Of a stretch of 64,000 nucleotides of DNA, positions 45,523 through 55,593 are shown piece after piece. The notes under the pieces were generated by a model. It was not told the DNA's origin. It saw only the letters and a list, made by a program, of their open reading frames with translations, and did no database searches. Within the stretch, counting starts at the first letter, position 1. Each line of letters begins with the position of its first letter. The translations under genes were made by a program, and so were the position numbers. Source of the DNA: Fodinibius saliphilus (GTDB lineage Bacteria > Bacteroidota > Rhodothermia > Balneolales > Balneolaceae); NCBI RefSeq assembly GCF_005869845.1, contig NZ_VAWF01000001.1, positions 372,001-436,000 of the forward strand, written 5' to 3'.

Positions 45523-46461
45523 ATGAATCCACGGGTTTCAGTTGTTGTAAGGTCAATTAACAGAGCGGAAGCTCTTTCTGAACTGTTAGAGGTTTTACTC
45601 CAACAGAAGCATGACAGCTACGAAGTAATTGTTGTGGAACAGACCCCTGAACCATCGGGGACTCATTGGGATAAAGTACTTACTTTTTGTAATGATGAGC
45701 GTGTCAATCTTGTCAAAAAAGATCCTTTGGGTGGTCCTGAAGCTCGTAATGTTGGTGTTAAATCGGCAAAAGGGGAGATTATAATTCTTATTGATGATGA
45801 TGACCTGCCACTTTCTGATATGTGGATACAGGAACATGAAAAAGCCTATGAAGATCCGAACTTAATAGGATTTACGGGACGTCATGTGAGAGCCAAAGGA
45901 GAAAAGAACCCATATATTTTGCCCAACTGGTTTATTGAGAAACGTTGTATGTCATACTCTTTTATGAGTACCCCATATACCTATGCTCGTTTTAACAAAG
46001 ATGTGGATACAGTAGATTGGCTACACGGGACAAATGCTTCTTTCAGGAGTTCTGTGTTAAATAGAGTAGAAGGGCTTTGGGATACGAGGGTTAAATCCCA
46101 GGATGAACATTCCTTTGCTTTTAAATTAGCAAATACTCTTGACGAGAATGAGTATATAGCTTTTAAAAAAGAACCTGTGGTAAAAAGGAGAGTAGAGATC
46201 CAGGGAGGGATGAACAAACGACATCATACGCTGGAGTCTGAGTTACGCAACCATTTTGATTATGTATTTAAAATTCTGGCAAAATATAGACCAGATAGCT
46301 TTGAAAGCTATTATTATCTATATTTATTTTGGATCTCTTTTAAAGTTATAGGATGGATCTGGAGCCCTTCTGTTAATATCTCTTTTCCAAAACGGATGAA
46401 ATATTTTTCACAGTTGCCATATATATTCTGGACGTACCAAAAGAATTACTTGGAAAAATAA
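45523..46461 (+). CDS. Family 2 glycosyltransferase
   Basis: A 313-residue GT-A enzyme. It starts MNPRVSVVVRSINRAEALSE (nucleotide-sugar-binding strand) and has the metal/donor motif IILIDDDDLPLSD, then GPEARNVG and an acceptor-side segment WLHGTNASFRSSV. An ATG at 45523 is preferred over the TTG three bases earlier. The C-terminus has a hydrophobic/aromatic segment that may touch the membrane. It likely adds a sugar to a surface polysaccharide. It converges with the flippase gene only 13 bases away. Sugar and linkage unknown. Confidence 0.88.
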   Translation: MNPRVSVVVRSINRAEALSELLEVLLQQKHDSYEVIVVEQTPEPSGTHWDKVLTFCNDERVNLVKKDPLGGPEARNVGVKSAKGEIIILIDDDDLPLSDMWIQEHEKAYEDPNLIGFTGRHVRAKGEKNPYILPNWFIEKRCMSYSFMSTPYTYARFNKDVDTVDWLHGTNASFRSSVLNRVEGLWDTRVKSQDEHSFAFKLANTLDENEYIAFKKEPVVKRRVEIQGGMNKRHHTLESELRNHFDYVFKILAKYRPDSFESYYYLYLFWISFKVIGWIWSPSVNISFPKRMKYFSQLPYIFWTYQKNYLEK

Positions 46462-46474
46462 GTACTATCTCCGA

Positions 46475-47965
46475 TTAATTGCTCAGCTGCTTTTTTAGGT
46501 TAGAAAAGTTGAACCTAAATCCGAATAATAAGATTCCGTAGATTAAAAGTACGACCCCGTATTGTACAAGGTGGTTAAAGAATGCTTTGTCAGAAAACTG
46601 AGACAGAGGAATGAAAACTACCAGAAGCAGGCTTACTGCAAGTCCGGCCAGGTGAGGCTTATATATCTGTTTTAAATGTAGCTTGGCTCCCACGAAATAC
46701 CGGGCTTCGGCCAGCTCCATCAAGGTTAGGGTGAAAGTAGCTAATGCCGAAGCTAAGGCAGCACCCTCCATCCCCCAAAGGGGTATTAACCAGAGATTGA
46801 GTAGAAAGTTTGAAGCGGAGACTACGACAGAATTGAAGAGAGTCAGCTTTGAATGGCCGGTCATCGTCACAATATTACCTGCTAAGCTGTAAGAGCAGTA
46901 CATATAGGGGATTGGTAACAGTATCAGCATAAAGAGAGCACTCTGTCCAAATTCAGGGTGCACAATTCGCAGCAGATCCTCTCTGAATATTGCTACACCG
47001 ATAATAATCGGGATTGTAATAGAGGCAATCCATTTAGCGGTCATGGAGAAATTCTTCGAGAGCCCTTCCAGATCATTCTTTTCGTAAAAACGTACGATAT
47101 GAGGGGCAAAAGCACTGGAGAAGATGAGTTTTACATTCCGAATTTCTCGAACAATCATTGAACCGGCCCCATAGAAGCCAACCATTGAGGCCGAAGCTCC
47201 AAAGATAGGGAGCATCAAAACATCTAATCCGGTAATGAATTTATTTAACGTCATATTTAAGTTTTGTGGCAGGGCAAAGTCAAGTAGCTCTTTATCAAAC
47301 TTAAAGGATCTAAAGGCCTGAAATAGGCCTGCCCATGACAGCTCCTTTTGATATATGAATGTTGCTACCAAGGCAACGGTGACTTGCGTGCTGATGTATC
47401 CCAATGTAAGGCCGGTGAGGGTGGGCCAGATATACCAAAAGCCAATGGAATAAAGTAGCAAGAATACGGGCCGGATACCTCCATTGACCATGGCATCGTA
47501 CTTCATGATTTTAAGTCCTTGCGTAGCTGCTGTTACAATTCGATCAAATGCCATTAATGGTAAAACAAGGCCCATAGTAAGCAGCATAAACTGCAGCTGA
47601 TTTCCGAAATCATCGGCGTATAGCATCTCAAATACCACTGGTCCGACCAAGTAGCTAAGCACAATTAAAAGAAATGATAAGCCCATACTTAGAGCAAGAG
47701 CATTGGATAACGAACGATACAGGTGGTGGTGCTGCTCCTTATGATCTGCATGGCGGGCCACAAAAATGAGGGCACCGTCTTTAAAGCCGGAGGTAAGAAA
47801 GGCCAGTGCTATTTCTATGGCAAGGTTTGCTGTAATAAATATTCCAAATAGATCAGGACCATAATATCGTGTTACCAATACCAAAAAAGAAGGGCCGGCA
47901 ATTTTGCCGAGAATGCCCAGAAAATTTACAAATGCTCCTTTTTTTAGTTCTTCTTTGATGCTCAT
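46475..47965 (-). CDS. Polysaccharide flippase (Wzx/MOP family)
   Basis: A 496-residue protein with 12-14 membrane helices and no large loops, of the MOP exporter superfamily. It starts LKKGAFVNFLGILGKIAGPS and contains GFYGAGSMIVREIRN. It flips lipid-linked oligosaccharide repeat units across the inner membrane. Its start overlaps the stop of the preceding glycosyltransferase (ATGA), so the two are cotranscribed and probably act on the same glycan. Confidence 0.9.
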   Translation of the reverse strand: MSIKEELKKGAFVNFLGILGKIAGPSFLVLVTRYYGPDLFGIFITANLAIEIALAFLTSGFKDGALIFVARHADHKEQHHHLYRSLSNALALSMGLSFLLIVLSYLVGPVVFEMLYADDFGNQLQFMLLTMGLVLPLMAFDRIVTAATQGLKIMKYDAMVNGGIRPVFLLLYSIGFWYIWPTLTGLTLGYISTQVTVALVATFIYQKELSWAGLFQAFRSFKFDKELLDFALPQNLNMTLNKFITGLDVLMLPIFGASASMVGFYGAGSMIVREIRNVKLIFSSAFAPHIVRFYEKNDLEGLSKNFSMTAKWIASITIPIIIGVAIFREDLLRIVHPEFGQSALFMLILLPIPYMYCSYSLAGNIVTMTGHSKLTLFNSVVVSASNFLLNLWLIPLWGMEGAALASALATFTLTLMELAEARYFVGAKLHLKQIYKPHLAGLAVSLLLVVFIPLSQFSDKAFFNHLVQYGVVLLIYGILLFGFRFNFSNLKKQLSN

Positions 47966-49107
47966 TTATTATTAGCCAGCCGATCATATCGAGATTCTAA
48001 TTTTTTCACCTGTGTTTTGATATTATAATCTTTTTCTATTTTTTCTCGTGCTGCAATTCCAAATTCTTTTCTTTTTTGAGGATGCTCTATTAAGTCAATC
48101 ATACGATCTGCAAGAACTCCAGTATTACGTTCGGGTACTAGAAAACCTGTTTTACCATCGTCAATAACTTCAGGTATACCACCATGATAAGTGCCTATTG
48201 CTGGAATAGCGGTTGCATTCGCTTCTTTTAAAACGATCGGTGTTCCTTCTCTGTCATGATCCTTGGCAACAATACTGGGAGCAATTAAAAAGTCGGACTT
48301 TTTAAGTATATTAGATATTCCCGACGTCTCTAATATACCATGGAAGGTGACATTTGAGTCAAGATTATGTTCTGTAACATAATTTCGGCACTTTTCTAAC
48401 AATCCTCCTTCACCTACAAAATTAAGATGGGCTGCACCGTTGGTTTCTGCAATAACTTTCTTAAAAGCTTTTAGGGCATATATGTGGCCTTTCTTTTCCG
48501 TAAAACGACCGATCATTGTAATTTGACACTGTTCATTTTCCGGGCGTTTTTCATAATCTATCGGATCAAAAGTATTAAGATTGACTCCGAGATGTAAAAC
48601 TTCTATAGCCTCGGGACGACCACTTATTTCTGCTAATATCTCAGCCATTTCATTGCTAACTGCCAACATAAGGTCTGCTTCTTCTAATATCTTCTTAGAG
48701 TATAGAATATATCTCCAATATTTGGGTTTATATTTTCCCATTCCCATGAGGGCAGCAACATCATGTCCATGAAAAGTAACTACCAAAGGGAGATCATGCC
48801 GTAGCTTATAGGGTAGAGCATAAACGGCTCCTGTACCGAAATGAGCATGGATCAGATCATAGTTTGTATTCGCGATACGGCGATCAAAAGAAGGCCAATA
48901 GGCAGTATTTTCATAGATAAATTCCGAAAATTTTCCCTTTGGTTTGTAATAAGAATCATATGGAAAGCGCTCTTCATTCAACCGTTCTTTGCAAAATACA
49001 TCTACATCATACCGTTCATGGGCCTTTAGCTCTTCATGGATAAATGTTTGAGAGTACGGTAAAAATGAGGTTGAGAATAGAGCAACTCTATGACTTTGAT
49101 CTGACAT
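47962..49107 (-). CDS. Family 4 glycosyltransferase
   Basis: A 381-residue GT-B retaining glycosyltransferase. The N-domain has the acceptor part (YDLIHAHFGTGAVYALP, VTFHGHDVAALMG). The C-domain has the donor-binding elements MIGRFTEKKGHIYALKAF, FHGILETSGISNILKKSDFLIAPS and the E-x7-E-like EGTPIVLKEANATAIPAIG. It is the first gene of a two-gene minus-strand operon with the flippase, transcribed divergently from the Wzi-like gene. Confidence 0.9.
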   Translation of the reverse strand: MSDQSHRVALFSTSFLPYSQTFIHEELKAHERYDVDVFCKERLNEERFPYDSYYKPKGKFSEFIYENTAYWPSFDRRIANTNYDLIHAHFGTGAVYALPYKLRHDLPLVVTFHGHDVAALMGMGKYKPKYWRYILYSKKILEEADLMLAVSNEMAEILAEISGRPEAIEVLHLGVNLNTFDPIDYEKRPENEQCQITMIGRFTEKKGHIYALKAFKKVIAETNGAAHLNFVGEGGLLEKCRNYVTEHNLDSNVTFHGILETSGISNILKKSDFLIAPSIVAKDHDREGTPIVLKEANATAIPAIGTYHGGIPEVIDDGKTGFLVPERNTGVLADRMIDLIEHPQKRKEFGIAAREKIEKDYNIKTQVKKLESRYDRLANNK

Positions 49108-49258
49108 TTGTAATACCGAAATGGTTTAAAGTTAATATAATCTGAATGTGCATTCGTTGGGGCAAAGGTAAGAGTACTGGCGGTTATATTAAAGATTTGT
49201 TCATAATTAAGAATATGCTTATTTACCGCACACATAAAAACATTTGAAAACGTATATA

Positions 49259-50857
49259 ATGGATAGCAATAGAGCTTTTGTTCTTGTAATCGTAATATGG
49301 ATTGTTGCCTTTACAAATTGTTTTGCCCAAAGTAAGATTTTAATTAAGTCACAACACTGGGCATATGAGTATATAGAGCGGTTACAGAACAGGGGGCATT
49401 TACGGACCTTAAACCCTACAGCTATTCCTTACAATAGAGGAGAAGTATGGGAAGCTGTTCAAGAGGTAGATCGTGAAACTTTGTCTCCGTTATCACGACA
49501 GTGGCTAAAGAAGGTTGAAAACCATGTAAAACCTGAAAAGCAAAAGGGAAGTTATAATTTGATATATGGTGGAGAGCTTACCGGACGTGCAACAAGAATT
49601 AACTCTGGGCGTACTAATGTGCTTCGACCCACCAAAGGTGGAGAGTCTGTTTATCCGCATTGGAAGTTAACGCTGTATGGAGAATGGAAAAACATTGTTT
49701 TGCAAACAGGGCTTATGCTGGATCGGTACTATATTGTCGATCCTGATGGCTATAGGACGGCAGCACGCCCTTGGTTACGTGCAGAAGACTCATATATTGG
49801 TTATGATAAAGGACACTTTTCAGCATACTTAGGGCGTTTTCGTCATCATTGGGGGCTGAATAGTAGTACAAGCGGTATAATCTCAAAAAACCCGGTACCA
49901 TTCGATAATTTTTACTTGCGTTTTGGTAAAGGCAATATTCAGTTTCGAACAATATTAGGTGAGCTGGATAGTGTTACAGAGGGGCAATTTGACAACAGGA
50001 TTGGGGCAAATACGATAAAACGTTATTTCTTTGGACATCGCTTGGACTGGTTACCTAGTAAACACTTTATGGTTTCGTTGCTTGAAGGGGAAATCGTTTC
50101 AGGTGAACATTTGAATCTTCCTTTTAGGCATTTGAATCCCCTGAATTTTTTATTCGTAGATTCTAGTACTAAACCCAAGCAGTACGAATCTTCGAATATT
50201 ATGATTGCTTTGGCTATTGATGCTTATTGGAATAATCTGCGTGTAAATAGTCAGTTTATTTTAGATGATTTAGTAGTTGAAGATAGAGAAGAGTTGGAGG
50301 AGAGTGGGGAGTTAAAACCTATGGCATATACGTTTATCAATTCCGTTAGTTATGCCTCTATAGAACCCTACGTTGATTTAGGAGTCCGGTACAATATGGT
50401 GAGCTCTATGTCTTACCGAGGCTCATCCTCAATTGCAGAAGATAGATGGATGTATGCAGGTCGTGGATTAGCAACAAATTTTAGTGATTATACAAAGCTT
50501 CAATTATATGCCCACTGGTATGCTGATAGGGTGATACCGGGGCTTAGGTTAGGGCCCTCATATACCCTTCTCAGCCAGGGAGAACTAGGATTTCGACAAC
50601 CATTTGATTATAAAATTCTCAATGATAGTATTTTACACGGAACCATTGAAAAAACACATCGTTTTGCTTTACAGCTAGAGTACCAGCCGGTAGAGCTTCT
50701 TCGGCTCATCCCATCCTGGGAATCGTTTGATACAAATGTCCGATTACGAGCAGACGTTGGCTATAATCATGTCTTGAATGAGAACCATATCGTCAATGTG
50801 TCCAATAATAAACTAGTAGGTATGTTTCAGTTGGATGTGAGATTAGCTTTTAATTAA
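49259..50857 (+). CDS. Wzi-like capsule-assembly outer-membrane beta-barrel protein
   Basis: About 532 residues. The ATG at 49259 opens a signal peptide (MDSNRAFVLVIVIWIVAF, cut after NCFAQ). An N-terminal helical part (HWAYEYIERLQNRGHL) leads to a barrel with many alternating aromatic strands (DSYIGYDKGHFSAYLGRFRH, FFGHRLDWLP, LNPLNFLF) and an aromatic-poor end FNW-type strand (FQLDVRLAFN). This matches the Wzi family, which helps attach capsule to the cell surface. A TTG five codons upstream is less likely. It fits the surrounding polysaccharide genes. Confidence 0.85.
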   Translation: MDSNRAFVLVIVIWIVAFTNCFAQSKILIKSQHWAYEYIERLQNRGHLRTLNPTAIPYNRGEVWEAVQEVDRETLSPLSRQWLKKVENHVKPEKQKGSYNLIYGGELTGRATRINSGRTNVLRPTKGGESVYPHWKLTLYGEWKNIVLQTGLMLDRYYIVDPDGYRTAARPWLRAEDSYIGYDKGHFSAYLGRFRHHWGLNSSTSGIISKNPVPFDNFYLRFGKGNIQFRTILGELDSVTEGQFDNRIGANTIKRYFFGHRLDWLPSKHFMVSLLEGEIVSGEHLNLPFRHLNPLNFLFVDSSTKPKQYESSNIMIALAIDAYWNNLRVNSQFILDDLVVEDREELEESGELKPMAYTFINSVSYASIEPYVDLGVRYNMVSSMSYRGSSSIAEDRWMYAGRGLATNFSDYTKLQLYAHWYADRVIPGLRLGPSYTLLSQGELGFRQPFDYKILNDSILHGTIEKTHRFALQLEYQPVELLRLIPSWESFDTNVRLRADVGYNHVLNENHIVNVSNNKLVGMFQLDVRLAFN

Positions 50858-51108
50858 CAGTGTTTTTGCAACAGCTGCTAAATACAAGCTCTAAGTGAGT
50901 TCTAATCCCGTTTAAAAGATAAGCTCACAATGGAAAATACCTCAGAGTAATACTTAAGTATTTGCAAAGTTCATTGAAACGGGTCAAAAGCTTACTGTTT
51001 TAAGTTATAAGTACTTTTTCGTAATTTCTCAGTTTAGATATTATTGATGAATATTTTTAGCATCAGTACTGTTAGTTGGGGCGTATATTTGATAAAAAAA
51101 AACAAAGG

Positions 51109-52326
51109 ATGAAAATACTTATTTATGCCACCACTTTTGGGGCAGATCTGTGGGCGTTCACTCATTTTTTAGACCAAAAACCAGGTGTTGAAATTCGTGT
51201 ATTATTAGATGACCCTGAGTTATTCAATGGCGAAGGAGTAGCAGATCTGTTTGAACTCGATGCTAAACTTATAGAACGTAAGTGGTACCACTCCATATTC
51301 GGATTGCGAGGCTTTGAACCTGACGTGACAATTATGGATAACCGGGTTCCTTTGTTTGCCCCTTCTCCAAAAGGAATGATTTTGTGGCATGGATTCGGAT
51401 GGAAGGGGCCCAATGATGAGCGGGAATTTCGCTGGCTTCACTTTTCTCTCAAAAATTGTTGGGGAAGTGCAAAGGTACCTAATCCCGATTTTATTTGGCA
51501 ATGTTTTGGACCGTGGGATTTTGAACATCGGACCCAGGTAAGTGGATTTGCTCCCGAAAACTGTCGTATCTTGGGATCTGCCAGTCATGACTACTTACGT
51601 AAACCGTTCGATGCTCAGAAAGCACAACCTTACTATCCTTTCGATGTGGCAAACAAACCTACAGTATTAATTGCACCTACATGGCATTACGGTGATGTGT
51701 TTTCTCATTGGGGAGAAGACAAAGTGATATTTCCAAAGCTTGTTGACCAAATTACTGAATTGGGAGCCAATATTATCTTGCGGTTGCATGATTCATTTCG
51801 GTTTGAAGATGAATATCGATCCTTTTTAGAAGGTTTGGCTGATAACCACGATAATGTATTTTTAAAATATAAAAATGAGAATCCCGATAATTTGCTAGAT
51901 TTGCAGGTTTCCGATCTGCTAATTACAAACTATAGCAGTATTGCGAATCTTTTTTATGCAACCGGTAAACCTACAATTCATGTATACCCAGTCAAAGATG
52001 CAGATGAAGAGTTCTTATGGCGAAGCCAAACTGTAGCAGGGGTTTATAAAAGAAAAGTTGATTCAGCTCGTTTTATATGGAAGCTGCCTCCGGAAGAGAA
52101 TGGTGGACTGATGGCTCATAATTTGAAAGAATTACAAGAGCAAATTGACTACGCAATTAAAAATCCAGAATGCTGTGAAGAATCAGCGAATGAGTTCTTG
52201 GATGAATATATGTTGGGAGCTGATGGTAAGAACTGTGAACGAATTTGGAGCTCTTTACAAGAGCTTGTTTATGGTAAGCATTTTGAATCCGATAAAGAGC
52301 CTGTCTTGGTTGAAAGCAATAGATAA
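51109..52326 (+). CDS. CDP-glycerol glycerophosphotransferase-like protein (TagB/SpsB family)
   Basis: A ~405-residue cytosolic GT-B-like phosphotransferase. The N-domain is MKILIYATTFGADLWAF; the core has ILWHGFGWKG, ILGSASHDYL, VLIAPTWHYGDVFSHWG, ILRLHDSF and VSDLLITNYSSIANLFYATG. In Gram-positives this family transfers glycerol-phosphate from CDP-glycerol to teichoic-acid primers; in Gram-negatives some members modify surface polysaccharides. The ATG at 51109 (AAAGG abutting it) gives a natural N-terminus; an upstream TTG at 51076 adds a charged leader. It lies 166 bases before the inositol genes, which raises the possibility of another CDP-polyol donor. Confidence 0.82.
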   Translation: MKILIYATTFGADLWAFTHFLDQKPGVEIRVLLDDPELFNGEGVADLFELDAKLIERKWYHSIFGLRGFEPDVTIMDNRVPLFAPSPKGMILWHGFGWKGPNDEREFRWLHFSLKNCWGSAKVPNPDFIWQCFGPWDFEHRTQVSGFAPENCRILGSASHDYLRKPFDAQKAQPYYPFDVANKPTVLIAPTWHYGDVFSHWGEDKVIFPKLVDQITELGANIILRLHDSFRFEDEYRSFLEGLADNHDNVFLKYKNENPDNLLDLQVSDLLITNYSSIANLFYATGKPTIHVYPVKDADEEFLWRSQTVAGVYKRKVDSARFIWKLPPEENGGLMAHNLKELQEQIDYAIKNPECCEESANEFLDEYMLGADGKNCERIWSSLQELVYGKHFESDKEPVLVESNR

Positions 52327-52492
52327 TATTTTTGATCAACCCACCTATTTTAATTAACTTCACATGCTTTTAATAAACTCGAAATAATGCCTTAAACACC
52401 TCATTTTTATTAATCGATTTCACTTATAAGTGATCAGAGGTTAAAGGAAATTAGGAATAGTTTTAGGCTCCAGAATTAACTAACTCAGATAT

Positions 52493-53812
52493 ATGCCTTC
52501 AGAAAATACGCAGACCTCTAAGGATGGAAAACTATTAGTTTTAACTCCTGGTTTAGGGGCTGTAGCTACTACTTTCATTGCCGGTGTTGAATCTATGCGC
52601 CAAGGGCTAACGAAGCCTATAGGTTCTTTGACACAAATGCAGACTATCCGGTTGGGGATGCGATCAGAGGGCCGAAATCCTTTGATTAAAGACTTTGTAG
52701 ATCTTGCTCCACTATCAGATATTGAATTTGGGGGATGGGACGTATTTGAAGATAATGCTTATGAAGCAGCAAAGCGTGCTGAGGTATTAAATAATGAAGA
52801 TTTAGAGCCAGTAGCGGATCGTTTAAAAACAATTGAGCCTATGTCTGCCGTTTTTAGTCAAGACTATGTGAAAAGGCTAGATGGACCAAATGTAAAGGAA
52901 GAGACCAATAAGATGGAATTGGCAGAGGCTTTACGTGAAGATATCCGCCGTAGAATGAAAGAGACGAATGCAAGTAGAGCTGTCATGATTTGGTGTGGGT
53001 CTACAGAAGTTTATCAACACCCCACTGATTGCCATCAGACTATAGAAGTTTTTGAAGAAGGGCTAAAGAACAATGATGAATCTATTGCTCCTTCACAGAT
53101 ATATGCCTATGCAGCTATTAAGGAGGGAGTACCTTATGCAAATGGAGCACCCAACCTCTCTGCTGATTTTCCGGCATTAGAAAAATTAGCTGTTCAAAAT
53201 GGCGTACCTATTGCTGGGAAAGATTTTAAAACGGGTCAAACGCTAATGAAAACAATGCTTGCTCCCGGATTTAAAACTCGTATGCTGGGTGTAGAAGGTT
53301 GGTTCTCTACAAATATCCTTGGTAACAGGGATGGCGAAATTTTAGATGACCCTGAAAGTTTTAAAACTAAGGAAGTCAGTAAGAAAGGGGTGCTTGATAC
53401 CATTTTACAACCAGATTTATACCCTGATCTCTATGATGATTTATATCATAAGGTGCGTATCAATTATTATCCACCCAGAGGAGATGAGAAAGAGGGATGG
53501 GACAATATTGATATTAAAGGTTGGATGGGGTACCCCATGCAGATAAAGGTCGATTTCCTTTGCCGGGATTCCATTTTGGCTGCTCCAATTGTACTGGATC
53601 TTGCACTTTTTCTTGATTTAGCAAAACGATCTGACAGGAAGGGTATTCAGGAATGGCTCTCATTCTACTTTAAGAGTCCACAAATTGTAGAAGGACACAT
53701 TCAAGAGCATGATATTTTCATACAACATTTCCGTTTAAAAAATACTCTGCGTGTATTGGGTGGGGAAGAACCCCTTACACACCTTTCTGAAAATTTTGAC
53801 GGTAAATATTAA
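52493..53812 (+). CDS. ino1: myo-Inositol-1-phosphate synthase
   Basis: A 439-residue NAD-dependent isomerase turning glucose 6-phosphate into myo-inositol 1(3)-phosphate. Seen: the NAD-binding loop TPGLGAVATT, the central MIWCGSTEVYQ, ANGAPNLSADFPAL, the catalytic-lysine region GKDFKTGQTLMKTMLAPG, and the long KVRINYYPPRGDEKEGWDNID segment. The length fits the bacterial form. One base separates its stop from the cytidylyltransferase gene, so the two steps (inositol-phosphate formation, then CDP activation) are almost certainly coupled. Confidence 0.94.
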   Translation: MPSENTQTSKDGKLLVLTPGLGAVATTFIAGVESMRQGLTKPIGSLTQMQTIRLGMRSEGRNPLIKDFVDLAPLSDIEFGGWDVFEDNAYEAAKRAEVLNNEDLEPVADRLKTIEPMSAVFSQDYVKRLDGPNVKEETNKMELAEALREDIRRRMKETNASRAVMIWCGSTEVYQHPTDCHQTIEVFEEGLKNNDESIAPSQIYAYAAIKEGVPYANGAPNLSADFPALEKLAVQNGVPIAGKDFKTGQTLMKTMLAPGFKTRMLGVEGWFSTNILGNRDGEILDDPESFKTKEVSKKGVLDTILQPDLYPDLYDDLYHKVRINYYPPRGDEKEGWDNIDIKGWMGYPMQIKVDFLCRDSILAAPIVLDLALFLDLAKRSDRKGIQEWLSFYFKSPQIVEGHIQEHDIFIQHFRLKNTLRVLGGEEPLTHLSENFDGKY

Positions 53813-53813
53813 G

Positions 53814-54566
53814 ATGGATAAAGAAAATATTGGTAATAGAACCGGTGTAGTTTTAGCAGCCGGTTTCGGTTCACGTCTGAACGGTACGGTTAAGGAAACA
53901 AGTCTTAAACCACTAACACCTGTAGCAGGTACTCCTTTAATATTTCGTGTTATTGAAAGCCTGAAAATAGCTGGTTGTAAGCGAGTAGTTATTGTCTTGG
54001 GACATGGATATGAGGAGATAAAGCAGAGTATAAAGGAGCGTTATGAAGGCCCGTTAGAACTCGTATATGCATATAACGAAAATTATGATCTTCAAAATGG
54101 GGTCTCAGTCCTTACCGCCCGTGAATATGTTGAGGATGAGTTTGTTCTAACAATGGCAGATCATATCCTTGAAAAATCATTAATGCAAAAAGCGCGTATT
54201 CATACCCCGCCTGAGGATGGTGCGACCCTATTAGTTGATTATAAGATAGGCACTATCTTTGATATGGATGATGCTACAAAAGTTTTAGCAGAGGATACAA
54301 AGCTGAAATCAATAGGGAAACAGATTGAGGAGTTCAATTGTATTGATACTGGAGTTTTTCTCGGAACTCAGGGATTGCTTAAAGCATTGGAAGATCGATA
54401 CCAAGAGTCTGGGAATGTATCTTTGAGTGATGGGATCCAAGAATTGGCACGTCGGGATAAAATGGAAGTGTTAGATATCGGTGATAGTTTTTGGCAAGAT
54501 GTAGATACCCCGGAAATGATGGCTCATGCTGAAGAACAGTTAGCCAAAAAATCGATCTCTGTCTAA
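53814..54566 (+). CDS. CTP:inositol-1-phosphate cytidylyltransferase-like nucleotidyltransferase
   Basis: About 250 residues of the sugar-nucleotidyltransferase fold. It has GVVLAAGFGSRL, Lys-containing LKPLTPVAGTPLI, the metal-binding MADHIL, the segment IGKQIEEFNCIDTGVFL and a final WQDVDTPEMMAH. These features resemble the IPCT domain of archaeal IPCT/DIPP synthases. The membrane DIPP-synthase domain fused to it in thermophiles is absent. I start at the ATG 53814; a longer frame to 53751 only overlaps ino1. It should make CDP-inositol. Other CDP- or UDP-sugar products are possible, but the ino1 pairing favours inositol. Confidence 0.85.
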   Translation: MDKENIGNRTGVVLAAGFGSRLNGTVKETSLKPLTPVAGTPLIFRVIESLKIAGCKRVVIVLGHGYEEIKQSIKERYEGPLELVYAYNENYDLQNGVSVLTAREYVEDEFVLTMADHILEKSLMQKARIHTPPEDGATLLVDYKIGTIFDMDDATKVLAEDTKLKSIGKQIEEFNCIDTGVFLGTQGLLKALEDRYQESGNVSLSDGIQELARRDKMEVLDIGDSFWQDVDTPEMMAHAEEQLAKKSISV

Positions 54567-54748
54567 TATACGATCAGTATTAAGTACTAATCTAAGTAAG
54601 GCTCATATCAAGGCAAATATTCATCAGAGAAAATTGGATTGATATCGACTAATATAATGTAGTATTGAACGTAATAACTATACAGGAAAAACGTTTAAGA
54701 ATTTTTGTATAAGATATCACCTCATAATTTATTGGCTATATCTTTCGT

Positions 54749-55519
54749 ATGAAACAGTTTATATCGTTACTAGTCTTACTTTTTATTGTAAGTTCTTCAA
54801 TTATTGCTCAGAATTTTGACAAAGAAGCTATATTTCAACCAGAAAGGTTAAAGAATGGCAATATTTTAATTGAAGATTTTGAAAATGATTCGGTTGGAAG
54901 CCTCCCTAAACGTTGGTACAATAGAGATGCTGACTTTCGTGTTGTTACCTCTTCAAAGCAGGAACAAAGTTTATACAAATATGAAATACGTCAGGAAGAG
55001 GAAAATAAGTATCTCCATTACAATGGTATGAAGGTACGTCATCTAACCTATCCGTTAAAAAACAAGGATGGAATAAATATTTATGACACACCGATTTTAA
55101 GCTGGAGATGGCGAGTTCATAAGCTACCAAAGGGAGCAAATGAAGATATAAATGGGAAAAATGATACAGCGGCAAGTCTCTATGTTGTATTTGATATGGG
55201 GCGTATTGCTTTTTTTAAGAAAGTTCCCAAATCAATACGATATACTTGGAGTTCGAGTTTAGAACCAGGGACTAATACTTCTAAATTATTTGGGAATCAG
55301 CAGATTTTGGTATTAGAATCCGGTGAGAAAAATGCTGGAAAGTGGAAAACTTTTGAACGAAATATTGTTGAAGATTATAGACGACTATTCGGTGATGATC
55401 CCCCTCAAAAGCCTCTTGCAATACTTCTGATGAGCGATGGAGATAGCATGAATGATAATTCGATTGCTGATTATGATGATATTATGCTAAAACCAGTTGA
55501 AAATAAGGAAACTCAATAA
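54749..55519 (+). CDS. DUF3047 family secreted protein
   Basis: A 256-residue protein with a signal peptide (~1-20, ending IIAQN) and the DUF3047 pattern: an early LIEDFENDSVGSLPKRWYNRD strand pair, LSWRWRVHKLPKGANED, AASLYVVFDMG, IRYTWSSSLEPGT and a final ADYDDIMLKP. The domain looks like a jelly-roll beta sandwich, so a carbohydrate or lipid-binding role is conceivable, but the family is uncharacterised. It lies upstream of the MMPL exporter by 74 bases and may be its periplasmic partner. Confidence 0.85.
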   Translation: MKQFISLLVLLFIVSSSIIAQNFDKEAIFQPERLKNGNILIEDFENDSVGSLPKRWYNRDADFRVVTSSKQEQSLYKYEIRQEEENKYLHYNGMKVRHLTYPLKNKDGINIYDTPILSWRWRVHKLPKGANEDINGKNDTAASLYVVFDMGRIAFFKKVPKSIRYTWSSSLEPGTNTSKLFGNQQILVLESGEKNAGKWKTFERNIVEDYRRLFGDDPPQKPLAILLMSDGDSMNDNSIADYDDIMLKPVENKETQ

Positions 55520-55593
55520 TTATTGACTAAATAAGTTCATTTGAAATGGTTAAGTTCTGCGCTATTCTATTGAATTATTTATATGGCGTTTAA

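Noticed and set aside
53751-53813. Upstream start for the cytidylyltransferase
   Set aside because: Lies wholly within ino1, and the homologous N-terminus starts just after the ATG at 53814.
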